A DNA stretch of 64,000 bases from Leisingera methylohalidivorans DSM 14336 (GCF_000511355.1 NC_023135.1:4020838-4084837); one strand, 5' to 3'. Counted from the first letter of the stretch, positions 1 through 9,350 are shown. The notes: generated from the sequence alone by a model not told the origin. Made by a program: numbers and translations.

Positions 1-322
1 CGGGGAAGACATGGCCGAGGTGGCTGTCGCCATGGGTGGAGCGGACTTCGGTGCGGATCATGCCGAGGGTGCGGTCCTCCAGCTCCTGAACATGCGCGGT
101 CTCAATAGGTTTGGTGAAGCTGGGCCAGCCGCAGCCGCTCTCGTATTTGTCCGAGGAGGCAAACAGCGGTTCGCCCGATACGATGTCCACATAGATGCCC
201 GGCGCTTTGTTATGCAGCAGCTTGCCGGTACCGGGGCGCTCGGTGCCCGCATTCTGGGTCACATAATATGCTTCCTCCGAAAGGGCGGCAATGGCGTCCG
301 GGGTCTTGGTGTATTTTGTCAT
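1..322 (-). CDS. msrB: Peptide-methionine (R)-S-oxide reductase MsrB (C-terminus outside window)
   Basis: Reduces the R-epimer of methionine sulfoxide in oxidised proteins, a cytoplasmic repair enzyme. The 107 visible residues contain the MsrB motif SGCGWPSF with Cys64, preceded by GIYVDIVSGEPLF. In zinc-binding MsrBs this stretch carries a CxxC pair; here it reads DIVS, so this is the zinc-free form. The catalytic Cys near the C-terminus lies beyond the left edge. The start ATG at 322 follows a GGAGGACACC ribosome site. It appears to be a single gene: the next gene upstream ends about 110 bp away. Confidence 0.93.
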   Translation of the reverse strand, partial: MTKYTKTPDAIAALSEEAYYVTQNAGTERPGTGKLLHNKAPGIYVDIVSGEPLFASSDKYESGCGWPSFTKPIETAHVQELEDRTLGMIRTEVRSTHGDSHLGHVFP

Positions 323-431
323 GGTGTCCTCCCGCCTGTTCGCGTTGCTGCAGAACATGGGGTGTGCGGGTGCAAATGCAAAGCCCTGTTACAGGCGGCT
401 CGCAAAGCCGTGTGCCGGGGGGCGGGTCTGG

Positions 432-995
432 TCAGGCGGCAAAGGCGCCGGCCAGATCCCCGGGCAGGTCGAACTCTGTCAGCACCCGTGCGCGGGCCTC
501 CGGCGACATTTTGCGGGCGGTTTTTTTGACGATGCGCTGCACCTTCTCCGCGGGGTGTTTGGCGGCGAAGGGGGCAAAATACCACTTCAGGAAGACAAAG
601 CAAATGATGTCCTCCAGTGCCTGCACCTGGTCGTCGCGCTTAATGCCCTCCTTGCGCAGCATCCTGGCGGCGGCGTCTGTATCGTCTGCGCCATAGCCTG
701 CCTCTTGCATCAGGTCAGTGACCACCCGAGCATGGTGTTCGGCCTCGGCCTTGCGCCAGGCGAGATAGCCGGCGCGGCCTTCAGGGAAGCTGCTGCGTTG
801 CAGCTTCCAGCGCTCCACATGCTGGCCGCGGGCGGCGATCTGCAGTGCGTCAGGAGCATCGGGAAACAGGCGCAGCTGCTGTTCGCTCATACGTTGGCCG
901 TAAAGCAGTGCGGCAGGCTGCCCGTCTTCCTGGTTGGGGTCCTGGGTGTTGGCGGCGTCGATGGCCGCAAGCACTTTGGTCAATTGCGCGCTCAT
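432..995 (-). CDS. DUF4202-type conserved protein
   Basis: A 187-residue soluble protein resembling the DUF4202 family, whose biochemical role is unknown. Visible features are a region around EHHARVVTDLMQEAGY, an acidic helix, and a long basic C-terminal half (KKTARKMSPEARARVL). No signal peptide or membrane segment is present. The ATG at 995 is preceded by CAGGAGGAC, a strong ribosome site. It lies between msrB and an EamA exporter, all on the same strand, with about 100 bp gaps, so co-transcription is possible but not shown. The family call is from memory of the overall sequence pattern. Confidence 0.8.
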   Translation of the reverse strand: MSAQLTKVLAAIDAANTQDPNQEDGQPAALLYGQRMSEQQLRLFPDAPDALQIAARGQHVERWKLQRSSFPEGRAGYLAWRKAEAEHHARVVTDLMQEAGYGADDTDAAARMLRKEGIKRDDQVQALEDIICFVFLKWYFAPFAAKHPAEKVQRIVKKTARKMSPEARARVLTEFDLPGDLAGAFAA

Positions 996-1105
996 GCCGC
1001 GTCCTCCTGCTGGGTTTCTGCGGATCAGAGTAAAGCGGAAGCGCGGAAGGTTGCAACGGTCCGGGCGCCGTCAGGCGTGCCGGGCCCAGCCGGCATACAC
1101 CGGCA

Positions 1106-2011
1106 TCAGCCCGGTTTTGCTTCGCGGGACAGCGCCGTTGGCGGCTCGGCGGGCTGGCGGGCAAGCTGAACAGCGAGAATACCAGCAGTGACAATGGCCA
1201 CGCCCAGCACATCCATCGGACCGAGTTTTTCACCCAGCAATATACTGGCCACAGCGACGCCAAAAACCGGGTTGAGGAAGTGGAAAGTGGCGGCCCGCAC
1301 CGCGCCGATGCGGTTCAGCAGCATCACCCAGATGAGGGTGGCCATCAGGCCCGGCACCACTGTGGTATATGTAAAGGCCAGCGCCAGCCGCAGGGTGGGG
1401 CGCACAAAGATCTCCTCGGTCAGCGGGGCGGCCGCAAACAGGATGGCAGAGCCGATTAGCATCTGCAGCCCCACCACCATCATGAAATTGCCGCCTGACG
1501 TGGCGCCGCGCAAGGCAAGCGTCGCCGCGGTCAGCGCCAGTACGCCTATGACGCAGAGGAATACCCCGAACATGTCGACGCCGGCACCAAGACGGGTGCC
1601 CATGATCATTGCCACGCCGAGGATGCCTGCCGCCAGTCCGGCGTAACCCAGGGGGCGCAGGCGTTCACCGAACAGCGCCCAGCCCGCCAGCGCGACCAGC
1701 AACGGCATGGTGGAGGCGATGATCGCGGCCAGCGAGGCCTCAATCCACTGCATGGCAACGAAGTTCAGGCCCAAGTACAGGGCGTTCTGGCAGATGCCGA
1801 AGATTACCGTGGCGCGCCACTGGCCCGGGGTCAGCCGCCAGCTTTGACCGATGGCACGGGCAATGGCGACGCCGATCAGGCCGGAAATCAGGAACCGGAC
1901 AGCAAGCGAGAACAGCGGTGAGGCATCCTGCACGATGATCCGTGCTGACGTGAAGGCCGAAGACCACATCAGGGCAAAAGCCAGCCCCATGGCAATGGCG
2001 CGTCCATCCAT
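1106..2011 (-). CDS. EamA/DMT-superfamily permease
   Basis: A 301-residue inner-membrane exporter of the drug/metabolite transporter superfamily. About ten hydrophobic helices are arranged as two EamA repeats; the first begins with GLAFALMWSSAFTSARI and the second has MDVLGVAIVTAGILAVQ near the C-terminus. The substrate cannot be inferred. The start at 2011 was chosen because GAGAGGAATTCACG places a ribosome site before it and the first helix follows directly; an in-frame extension to 2065 has no such site. The gene lies 60 bp downstream of a LysE-type exporter on the same strand. A paralogue sits at 25113-26048. Confidence 0.92.
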   Translation of the reverse strand: MDGRAIAMGLAFALMWSSAFTSARIIVQDASPLFSLAVRFLISGLIGVAIARAIGQSWRLTPGQWRATVIFGICQNALYLGLNFVAMQWIEASLAAIIASTMPLLVALAGWALFGERLRPLGYAGLAAGILGVAMIMGTRLGAGVDMFGVFLCVIGVLALTAATLALRGATSGGNFMMVVGLQMLIGSAILFAAAPLTEEIFVRPTLRLALAFTYTTVVPGLMATLIWVMLLNRIGAVRAATFHFLNPVFGVAVASILLGEKLGPMDVLGVAIVTAGILAVQLARQPAEPPTALSREAKPG

Positions 2012-2071
2012 CGTGAATTCCTCTCTGTTGCTGCGGACACTCCGGAAATTGTGCCAGAGGGTCAAGGCATG

Positions 2072-2695
2072 TCAGTTCAGCCTGGCCGCAAAAATCTGCC
2101 AGCTGGCGGTGGCAAAGGCGGCGGCAAAGGCCGCCTCGAATCCTCGGCTCAGGCGCAGATAGATCCGGGCGGCCGCGGGACTGGAGAATAGCAGTGCGTA
2201 ACCATGGAAGATCAGCGCGCTTTGAACTGCAATAGCCCCCATGACGGTCAGCAGCTCCGATGGTTGGGTTCCCGGCGGGATACCGATGGCGTAAAGCGAC
2301 CCAAAAAACAGCGCCGCCTTTGGGTTGGTCAGGTGCAGCGCCAGCCCCTTGGCATAAGCGACGCGCAATGCGGGTGTTGGTGCCGCGCGCAGTACTGGAG
2401 TTCCGGGACACAGGGCGGAGCGGGCTGACCGAACTGCGAGATACATCAGGTATCCGGCCCCGATGTACCGGACGGCTTCAATAAACCAGGCATTGGCCAG
2501 CATCACTGCACCAAGGCCAAAAGCGGCAGAAACAGACCAGATCAATGAGCCGGAGCAAACTCCAGCGGCCAATGCCAGCCCCGGTTTGCGGCCATGCTGC
2601 ATCGCGGTGCCTGCAATGGTGAGCGTGGCGGGCCCAGGGCTGGCGGCGCCCAGAAACGCCGCGCCAAGGATCAGGGTCAGGTTTACATCAGTCAT
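2072..2695 (-). CDS. LysE-family amino-acid/metabolite exporter
   Basis: A 207-residue membrane protein of the LysE/RhtB exporter family. It begins MTDVNLTLILGAAFLGAASPGPATL, with the family's conserved ASPGP motif in the first membrane segment, and has about six hydrophobic segments. The start at 2695 follows GGAGGGCTGCCGC; the longer frame starting at 2800 would add an unrelated tail. The likely role is efflux of an amino acid or derivative; the substrate is unknown. It precedes the EamA permease on the same strand, so two exporters may be co-expressed. Confidence 0.92.
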   Translation of the reverse strand: MTDVNLTLILGAAFLGAASPGPATLTIAGTAMQHGRKPGLALAAGVCSGSLIWSVSAAFGLGAVMLANAWFIEAVRYIGAGYLMYLAVRSARSALCPGTPVLRAAPTPALRVAYAKGLALHLTNPKAALFFGSLYAIGIPPGTQPSELLTVMGAIAVQSALIFHGYALLFSSPAAARIYLRLSRGFEAAFAAAFATASWQIFAARLN

Positions 2696-2805
2696 GCGGC
2701 AGCCCTCCTCCGGCGTGACGGCAGGGTGCGCGTGAGAGAAGGCATTGGCAAGCATCAACGCTGCGACCGCGGGCGAAGCTTTTCCGCTGCCGGAAAGCAC
2801 CCGGG

Positions 2806-2838
2806 CAAAAGAAAAGGGCCGCCCGCAAAGGGCAGCCC
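2806..2838 (-). terminator. Rho-independent terminator of the HU gene
   Basis: On the minus strand GGGCTGCCC, a five-base loop (TTTGC) and GGGCGGCCC form a nine-pair stem with one G-T wobble. A T-rich tail TTTTCTTTTG follows. It begins 27 bp past the stop codon of the HU gene, so it should end that transcript. Confidence 0.85.
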
Positions 2839-2864
2839 TGAAACCGTCCGGCTGTTAGCTGGTA

Positions 2865-3152
2865 TCAGCCGTTCACACTGTCTTTCAGCGCCTTTGCAAT
2901 GGTCATTTTCACCACTTTGTCGGCTTCTTTGGTGAACTTCTCGCCGGTGGCCGGGTTGCGCACTTCGCGCTCGGGGCGCTCGCGGCAGTAGATCTTGCCG
3001 ACGCCCGGCAGAGTCACGGCACCGCCGCCCGACACTTCGCGGGTGATCAGCGAGCAGACCGCTTCCAGGGCGGAACCTGCGACTTTTTTGTCGCTGCCCA
3101 TTTCTTCCGCCAGAGCGGCGACAAGCTGGGTTTTGGTCATCGGTTTGGACAT
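2865..3152 (-). CDS. hup: HU-family DNA-binding protein
   Basis: A 95-residue nucleoid protein of the HU/IHF superfamily that bends and compacts DNA as a dimer. It begins MSKPMTKTQLVAALAEE and carries the family signature around GVGKIYCRERPEREVRNPATGE, where the beta arm with the Pro-containing tip should lie. An AAGGAGACGAAGA ribosome site precedes the ATG. A strong terminator follows and about 140 bp separates it from the upstream gene, so it is a single-gene transcript. The sequence does not match IHF alpha or beta closely. Confidence 0.95.
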   Translation of the reverse strand: MSKPMTKTQLVAALAEEMGSDKKVAGSALEAVCSLITREVSGGGAVTLPGVGKIYCRERPEREVRNPATGEKFTKEADKVVKMTIAKALKDSVNG

Positions 3153-3291
3153 TCTTCGTCTCCTTAAACTGCCCGAACTCTAGGGCCTCATCGCCGGATA
3201 TTATCGTTATGTTGTATGATAACACAACTTATTGTGCGTGCCGGGCCGGTAAAAATGGGCATTTTTTCTAGGAAAACTGCAAAAAACAGCC

Positions 3292-4758
3292 TTAGAGAAA
3301 GGCCGTTTCATCGAACGAGCGCAATTTCCGGCTGTGCAACCGCTCCAGAGGCATTCCGCGCAGGCGTTCCATCGCTCTTATGCCGATTTGCAGATGCCGC
3401 GCAACCTGTGTCTGGTAAAAGTCCGAGGCCATGCCCGGCAGTTTGAGCTCCCCATGCAGCGGTTTGTCGGAGACGCACAGAAGCGTGCCATAAGGCACCC
3501 GGAAGCGGTAGCCGTTGGCGGCTATGGTGGCGCTTTCCATGTCCAGCGCGACGGCGCGGGATTGGGACAGGCGCTGCACCGGGCCGGACTGGTCGCGCAA
3601 TTCCCAGTTGCGGTTGTCGATGGTGGCGACGGTTCCGGTGCGCATGATCCGTTTGAGGTCAAAACCTTCGTACTCTGTGATTTCGGCCACAGCCTCTTCG
3701 AGCGCGACCTGGATTTCCGCCAGTGCCGGAATTGGGGTCCAGACCGGCAGGTCGTCATCAAGCACATGGTCTTCACGCAGATATCCGTGCGCCAGCACAA
3801 AGTCACCCAGTGCCTGGGTGTTCCGCAGGCCGGCGCAATGGCCCACCATCAGCCAGGCATGCGGGCGCAGGACCGCGATGTGGTCGGTTGCGGTTTTCGC
3901 GTTTGAGGGGCCGACGCCGATATTGACCAGGGTGATGCCGCCGCCGTCCGGCCTTTTCAGGTGGTAGGTCGGCATCTGCGGCAACTTGCCCACGGCGGGA
4001 ATGGGGGTGGTGTGGTCGGTGATCTCGTGATCGCCGGTACTGACAAAGCTGGTGTAGCCAGTGCCCGGATCCGCCAGCTGGGAGCGGGCATATGCTTCAA
4101 ACTCGGCGACATAGAACTGGTAGTTGGTGAATAGCACGTGGTTCTGGAAATGCTCGGCGCTGGTGGCTGTGTAGTGGCTAAGCCGGGCCAGAGAGTAGTC
4201 AATGCGCTGGGCGGTGAACAACGCCAGCGGGCCAGTGCCGTTGGCGGGCTGGTAGGTGCCGTTGACGATGTCATCATTGGTGGTGGAGAGATCCGGCACG
4301 TCAAAGACGTCGCGCAGGGTGAACCCGGCAGCACCGTCCTGCGGCACTGTCAACTCTGGGCGCGAGGCGACTGCAAAATGCACTGGAATCGGAGTGTCGG
4401 AGACATCGATTGTCACCGGCTGGCCGTGGTTGCGGATGAGCAGGTTGATCTGCTGGATCAGGTAATTGCGGAACAGGTCCGGCCGGGTCACTGTGGTGGC
4501 GTAGGTGCCAGGGGCGGACACATGGCCAAAGCTGAGCCGGCTGTCCACCTGCGCAAAGGAAGAGGTGGTGATGCGGATTTCCGGGTAGTAGGCGCGGATG
4601 CGCTGGTTGTCTGGTGCCCCGTCGGCCATCGCCCTGGTGAACTCATCACAGATGAAGCCGGTGGCCTGATTGTACAGCAACTCCAACCGGTCCACCGCTT
4701 CGGTTGCGTCGTTGAATGTTTCGGTTGGCGGGTGGCCGGGGTGTTTTGTTGTTATCAT
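3292..4758 (-). CDS. amn: AMP nucleosidase
   Basis: Hydrolyses AMP to adenine and ribose 5-phosphate and helps to control the adenylate pool. At 488 residues it matches the family's usual length (about 484 in E. coli). The N-terminal regulatory half contains RIRAYYPEIRITTSS. The C-terminal nucleoside-phosphorylase-like domain carries GGITLVNIGVGPSNAKTATD and LDMESATIAANGYRFRVPYG. The start overlaps the stop of the adenine deaminase gene in ATGA (4755-4758), showing translational coupling. Together the two genes would convert AMP to adenine and then to hypoxanthine. Confidence 0.96.
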   Translation of the reverse strand: MITTKHPGHPPTETFNDATEAVDRLELLYNQATGFICDEFTRAMADGAPDNQRIRAYYPEIRITTSSFAQVDSRLSFGHVSAPGTYATTVTRPDLFRNYLIQQINLLIRNHGQPVTIDVSDTPIPVHFAVASRPELTVPQDGAAGFTLRDVFDVPDLSTTNDDIVNGTYQPANGTGPLALFTAQRIDYSLARLSHYTATSAEHFQNHVLFTNYQFYVAEFEAYARSQLADPGTGYTSFVSTGDHEITDHTTPIPAVGKLPQMPTYHLKRPDGGGITLVNIGVGPSNAKTATDHIAVLRPHAWLMVGHCAGLRNTQALGDFVLAHGYLREDHVLDDDLPVWTPIPALAEIQVALEEAVAEITEYEGFDLKRIMRTGTVATIDNRNWELRDQSGPVQRLSQSRAVALDMESATIAANGYRFRVPYGTLLCVSDKPLHGELKLPGMASDFYQTQVARHLQIGIRAMERLRGMPLERLHSRKLRSFDETAFL

Positions 4759-6557
4759 TGAGCAGGCTCGATCACCGGGATTTTCTGGAAAGTGCGCACG
4801 TCGACTAGACCAAGGTCGGAAATCCTGAGCTCCGGAATCACCACCAGGGCCAGCAACGAGTGCTGCATATAGGCGTTGTTCAGGCTGCAGCCGCAGGCCG
4901 CCATCGCCTCCATCATGACTTGCGCCCTGGCAGCCACTTCAGTTGCTGGGCTGTCGGACATCAGGCCGGCAATCGGCAGCTCAACCAGGGCCAGTTCGTT
5001 GCCGTCCTTGTAAAGGGTGATGCCGCCACCCACTTGGGCCAAGCGGTTGGCCGCCAACGCCATCTGTTCGCGGTCGGTGCCGACCACGATCATATGGTGG
5101 CTGTCATGCGCCACGGTTGAAGCCATCGCCATTCTGCCGGCGTAGCCAAAGCCCGAGACAAAGGCGTTGGTGACGCCGCCGGTGGCGCGGTGGCGCTCGA
5201 CCAGCGCGATCTGGCAGATATCGCCAGTGCCTTCGACCAGTCCGTTGCGCACCGGAAGTTCCGCCTGCAGCGCCTTGGTCGGAGCCTGGTTTTCCACCAC
5301 GCCGATCACATTGGCGGTGACCGCATTGGCGCCTTCGGGTGCGGCAAGTTCAAAGTCTTTTGCCGTAAGTTTGTGACCCAGATGCACGGTGCCACGGGCG
5401 CTGGCAGGCCAGTCGTAATGCGGGCATTCGACCTTAATAGCGCCTGTTTCCGCGACGATCCGGCCGCGCGCGACCACAACTTCGATGGGCAGTTCGGCAA
5501 GGCTGGAAGTCAGGATCAGATCGGCGCGGCGGCCAGGGGTGATAGAACCGATCTCGCGCTCCAGCCCGAAATGGGTGGCGGTGTTGATCGTGGCCATCTG
5601 CAGTGCGATGACGGGATCGCAGCCGCAGGCAATGGCGTGGCGCACCACCCGGTTCATATGGCCGTCATTGACAAGGGTGCCGGAGTGGCAATCGTCGGTG
5701 CAAAGGATGAAATTGCGCGGATCGAGGCCCTTTTCTGTCACAGCGGTAATCTGGCTTTCGACGTCGTACCAGGCGGAGCCCAGCCGCATCATCGACCGCA
5801 TCCCCTGGCGGACACGGGCGATGGCGTCGGCTTCGCAGGTGCCCTCGTGATCATCCGCCGGGCCGCCTGCCACATAAGCCGCGAAGTCAGGGCCGAGATC
5901 AGGGGAGGCATAATGGCCGCCAACGGTTTTGCCCGCGCGCTGGGTGGCGGCGATTTCGGCCAGCATCTTGGGGTCGCCATTGGCCACGCCGGGGAAGTTC
6001 ATCATCTCGCCCAGACCAATGATGCCGGGCCAGTTCATCGCCTCTTCCACGTCTTCGGGCGAAATCTCATGCCCTGTTGTTTCCAACCCTGGCGCAGAGG
6101 GCGCGCAGGAGGGCATTTGGGTAAAGATATTGACGGGCTGCATCAGCGCCTCGTCATGCATATAGCGCACACCGTCCAGTCCCAGCACGTTAGCGATCTC
6201 ATGCGGGTCGGTGAACATGCTGGTGGTGCCATGCGGGATCACTGCGCGGGCAAATTCCGCCGGCGTCAGCATGCCGGATTCAATATGCATGTGCGCATCG
6301 CACAGGCCTGGGATCATGTAGCGGCCCTTGGCCTCGATGATCTGTGTTTCGGGTCCGATGCAATAAGAAGCATCCGGCCCGACGTAAGCGAAACGGCCGG
6401 CCACGATGGCAATATCATGGTCCGGCAGCAGCTCGCGGGTGTGCACATTGACCCAGATGCCCTGACGGATCACCGTATCGGCAGGCGCACGTCCTGCGGC
6501 AACATCGATCAGTTTCGGGGCGGTTTCGGGCCAGCTAGGGAAATTCTGCTCTGACAT
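4755..6557 (-). CDS. ade: Adenine deaminase
   Basis: A metal-dependent hydrolase of the amidohydrolase superfamily that deaminates adenine to hypoxanthine. The 600 residues include DAHMHIESGMLTPAEFA, with the metal-binding HxH, then HGTTSMFTDPHEIANVLG, and ILCTDDCHSG farther on. These match the prokaryotic ade family. The start at 6557 (MSEQNFPSWP) gives the usual length; an upstream ATG at 6623 would add 22 residues unlike the family, but neither start has a strong ribosome site. It is the first gene of the ade-amn pair and overlaps amn by four bases. Confidence 0.95.
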   Translation of the reverse strand: MSEQNFPSWPETAPKLIDVAAGRAPADTVIRQGIWVNVHTRELLPDHDIAIVAGRFAYVGPDASYCIGPETQIIEAKGRYMIPGLCDAHMHIESGMLTPAEFARAVIPHGTTSMFTDPHEIANVLGLDGVRYMHDEALMQPVNIFTQMPSCAPSAPGLETTGHEISPEDVEEAMNWPGIIGLGEMMNFPGVANGDPKMLAEIAATQRAGKTVGGHYASPDLGPDFAAYVAGGPADDHEGTCEADAIARVRQGMRSMMRLGSAWYDVESQITAVTEKGLDPRNFILCTDDCHSGTLVNDGHMNRVVRHAIACGCDPVIALQMATINTATHFGLEREIGSITPGRRADLILTSSLAELPIEVVVARGRIVAETGAIKVECPHYDWPASARGTVHLGHKLTAKDFELAAPEGANAVTANVIGVVENQAPTKALQAELPVRNGLVEGTGDICQIALVERHRATGGVTNAFVSGFGYAGRMAMASTVAHDSHHMIVVGTDREQMALAANRLAQVGGGITLYKDGNELALVELPIAGLMSDSPATEVAARAQVMMEAMAACGCSLNNAYMQHSLLALVVIPELRISDLGLVDVRTFQKIPVIEPAQ

Positions 6558-6699
6558 GATCCAATTGTTCTGATTACAGCCGGGAAGGCAAGGGGGGTGG
6601 GGCGATTGCCACCAAACCTTCATCTTTTCAGGTGCAAAGGCGCCGAAGCCTGACGCTTTTGGAATCGCTGGACCTGCAGTTTCCGGGAAACATTGGCCT

Positions 6700-7122
6700 A
6701 TGGACTATGAGAATGCAGATGCAGACAGTTTCGGTCGGTCCCTGCGCGGGATCGGGCTGAACCTGCCGGTGCGGGATGTTCCAGCTGAAATTTCTTTTTT
6801 AGAGACCGCCTTTTCTATGAGGCGCCATCAAGTGAGCAAGGATTTTGCCATCGTCACCTACGGCGGACAGATGTTTCAACTGCACAGCGACGGCACCTAT
6901 GCCGAAAATCCACTGCTGACTCTTTTGCCGGAAAACCCGCCGCGCGGCGCCGGGGTGGAGATCCTGCTGTATGACAGCGACCAGGATCACACTGCGGCTC
7001 GGGCTGAGGCTTTGGGCCATACCGTCCTTCAACTGCCTGCGGATAAGCCGCACGGTCTGCGGGAAGCGTATATCCTGAGTGAAAACGGTTATGCCGGGGT
7101 GCCAAGCCGGCCCAAGGGGTAA
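6700..7122 (+). CDS. VOC-superfamily (glyoxalase-like) protein
   Basis: A 140-residue soluble protein with the beta-alpha-beta pattern of the vicinal-oxygen-chelate fold: GIGLNLPVRDVPAEISFLETAF, later GGQMFQLHSDGTY and a second repeat GAGVEILLYDSDQDHTAARA. The second repeat looks short and its expected acidic metal ligand is unclear, so enzymatic activity is uncertain. It is divergent from ade with about 140 bp between starts and lies 83 bp upstream of a membrane protein. The function is unknown. Confidence 0.78.
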   Translation: MDYENADADSFGRSLRGIGLNLPVRDVPAEISFLETAFSMRRHQVSKDFAIVTYGGQMFQLHSDGTYAENPLLTLLPENPPRGAGVEILLYDSDQDHTAARAEALGHTVLQLPADKPHGLREAYILSENGYAGVPSRPKG

Positions 7123-7205
7123 GCGGCGGGAAGTCCTCCCTTTCCGTCGGGGCGGTCTCCGGTCCATGCTGGGCGGAACCGCAGCAAATTTGCGAAGGAC
7201 CGCTG

Positions 7206-8396
7206 ATGCACGCTATTGCCGATACGAATGCCTTGGTTGAGGAGGGCATCCTGACACCGGATCAGGCCCGCGAAATCGAGGGACGCTCGCGCGAGGTGAT
7301 GGTGTTGCTGGCAGTCAATGCGGTTCTGTTTTTCGGCATCATCGCGACCACGGCGGGGTTCATCTTCTGGCTGGCAGATCCGCTAGCCGTAGCTGTCACC
7401 GGTATACTCATGCTGGGCGGCGGTCTGGCGGTGCTGGCGCGCGGCAAGGAGATTCTGCGGATGTTCGGCAATTCCGCCACCCTGATCGGCGCCGGGATGC
7501 TGATGGGCGGCGCCGGCATTGAGCTGGCAGACAAATACGAGGACTTTGCCGGCTGGGTGATGCTGCCTGCCGGCGCACTGGTGGCAGCGATCTGCGTCTG
7601 GCGCTGGCGGAGCGGGGCCTGGTCCACTGGATTTGTCCTGGGGACGATCCTGCTGATGGGGCTGGCGATGCATCTGGCCGGAATCGAACTGCTGCTGCAG
7701 CAGTATGAAATAGGCTCGCCAATCCGGAATATCGTGCTGCTCTATTACACTTTGGCACTTGGTCTGGCAGGCTGGCAGGTGGATGTGCGCTTTGTCACTG
7801 CTCTGGCGATTGCGCCATTTGCCCAGATGCTGGAGACCGGCACCGGCTATTTTCACGCGGCTTATGTGTTCTATTCGCCGGAATCGACGCTGACGATTCT
7901 GCAGATGGTCCTGCTGATTCTGCTGTGCGTCTGGGGCGCAGCGCGGCTGGCTGAGCGTGACGCGCGGCATTTGCGTGTTCTGGCGATCCTGGGGTTTGTT
8001 GTGGCCAATCTTTGTGCTCTCGTCGGCTCGCTGTGGGGCGATGTGGTGGGCGAAACCGTCTGGGGGCCGGGCCGTTACAGCGATGGTTATGCGGATTGGG
8101 ATGCCTATGCCACTGCTCGTGATGCCTTCCGCGACAGTGCGCTGTTCATCTCCGAAGGCGTCTATTCGGTGCTTTGGGCGGCGGTGCTGGCGGCGGTGAT
8201 CTTCTGGGCGGCCCAGCGTCACCAGCGCGGGCTGTTCAATGCAGCGCTGACCTTTGCCGCGATCCATGCCTACACGCAGATGTTCGAATCCTTTGCTGAT
8301 GAGCCGCTGGCCTATGTGGTTGGCGGGCTGGCGGCGATCCCGTTGGCCTGGGGGCTTTGGCGGCTGAACCAGTGGATGGCCGTCACGCAGGCCTAG
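7206..8396 (+). CDS. DUF2157-like polytopic membrane protein
   Basis: A 396-residue protein. A short cytoplasmic N-terminus (LVEEGILTPDQAREIEGRS) resembles the start of DUF2157 proteins. It is followed by about ten to twelve hydrophobic helices, for example VMVLLAVNAVLFFGIIATTA and ending near AAIPLAWGLWRLNQWM. No catalytic motif is visible and the function is unknown. Its stop codon TAG shares the four bases CTAG (8393-8396) with the stop of the convergent GlxA-type regulator, so the two genes have no spacer between them. Confidence 0.8.
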   Translation: MHAIADTNALVEEGILTPDQAREIEGRSREVMVLLAVNAVLFFGIIATTAGFIFWLADPLAVAVTGILMLGGGLAVLARGKEILRMFGNSATLIGAGMLMGGAGIELADKYEDFAGWVMLPAGALVAAICVWRWRSGAWSTGFVLGTILLMGLAMHLAGIELLLQQYEIGSPIRNIVLLYYTLALGLAGWQVDVRFVTALAIAPFAQMLETGTGYFHAAYVFYSPESTLTILQMVLLILLCVWGAARLAERDARHLRVLAILGFVVANLCALVGSLWGDVVGETVWGPGRYSDGYADWDAYATARDAFRDSALFISEGVYSVLWAAVLAAVIFWAAQRHQRGLFNAALTFAAIHAYTQMFESFADEPLAYVVGGLAAIPLAWGLWRLNQWMAVTQA

Positions 8397-9334
8397 TTAC
8401 TAGAGCGCAAGGCACGCGGGGTGGTTCCAAACTCGGCTTTGAAGGCCCTGGTCAGCGCGCTAGGGTCGTCATAGCCGCAGCGCAGGGCAATTTCTGAGAC
8501 ACTCAAAACAGTTTCTAACACAAGCTTTCTGGCGTGTATCAGCCTTAGCCGCCGGTAGACCGCCTGCGGTGTCGCGCCCAGTTCGGCCTTCATTCGCGCC
8601 TCTAGATCCTTTTGGCTGCGGCCTGCCTTTCTGGCCACGGCAGCAATCGGCAAAGGCGTCTCCAGATTGGCCTGCATCACCGCAACTGCGCGGGCCACGG
8701 ATTTGCCGCGCACAAGGATCGGGTCCTGAGTTTCTGTTGCCTCGGGCGCCATGAACAGCGTGGCCACCTCCAGCCGAAGTGCGGCACCATGCTGATCCCC
8801 GATCAGTTCCATCATGGTGTCAAAGGCCGCCAGAGCGCCGGTGCAAGTGATGCGGTTGCCGTCCCAGACTTGCCGTGCGCGTTCCGCCTGCACGTCCGGG
8901 AAGGCCTCGGTGAAACGGCCGAGCTCTTCCCAGTGAATGGTCGCGCGCCGCGCCTCCAGAAGACCGGCCTGCGCCAGCAGCCAGGCGCCGGTATCGAAGC
9001 CGGCCAAAGCTTTGTAGCGCAGGGCGGCAGACTTCAGCGCGCGGGCGGTGGCAACCGTAGCATGGCGCAGGAAATCGTAGGACGGCATGGCAATCAGCAG
9101 GTCGCCGCTACAATCTGCCAGCCGTCCATGCGCCCGCACTTCCATCCCCGATGAAGAGACTGCCGGACCGCCGTCGAGAGTCAGGAACCGCCAGGCATAG
9201 ACCTGCCGCCCGGCGAATGTGTTGGCGGCGCGCAGAGGCTCCACCGTATTGGCCAGGCAATGGGCCGAGAAGGCATCGAACAGCAGCACATCCAGTTGCT
9301 GCGCCGCAGCGTCATGATTTATCCAACTTCGCAT
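8393..9334 (-). CDS. GlxA-family transcriptional regulator (DJ-1/PfpI plus AraC HTH)
   Basis: A 313-residue DNA-binding regulator. The N-terminal two thirds (DVLLFDAFSAHCLANTVEPL onward) is a DJ-1/PfpI-like ligand domain. The C-terminal 100 residues are an AraC-type double helix-turn-helix (AVARKAGRSQKDLEARMKA, then LSVSEIALRCGYDDPSALTR). This architecture is shared by CdhR and GbdR, regulators of carnitine and glycine-betaine catabolism in Pseudomonas. It is divergent from a CaiA-like dehydrogenase, so control of that cluster is a reasonable inference. The start at 9334 keeps the usual length; upstream ATGs at 9361 and 9415 are possible. Confidence 0.92.
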   Translation of the reverse strand: MRSWINHDAAAQQLDVLLFDAFSAHCLANTVEPLRAANTFAGRQVYAWRFLTLDGGPAVSSSGMEVRAHGRLADCSGDLLIAMPSYDFLRHATVATARALKSAALRYKALAGFDTGAWLLAQAGLLEARRATIHWEELGRFTEAFPDVQAERARQVWDGNRITCTGALAAFDTMMELIGDQHGAALRLEVATLFMAPEATETQDPILVRGKSVARAVAVMQANLETPLPIAAVARKAGRSQKDLEARMKAELGATPQAVYRRLRLIHARKLVLETVLSVSEIALRCGYDDPSALTRAFKAEFGTTPRALRSSN

Positions 9335-9350
9335 GAAAAACTCTAACTTT

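Noticed and set aside
5190-6554. A 454-codon open frame on the plus strand opposite ade.
   Set aside because: The opposite strand encodes a well-conserved adenine deaminase. No family pattern is seen in the shadow.
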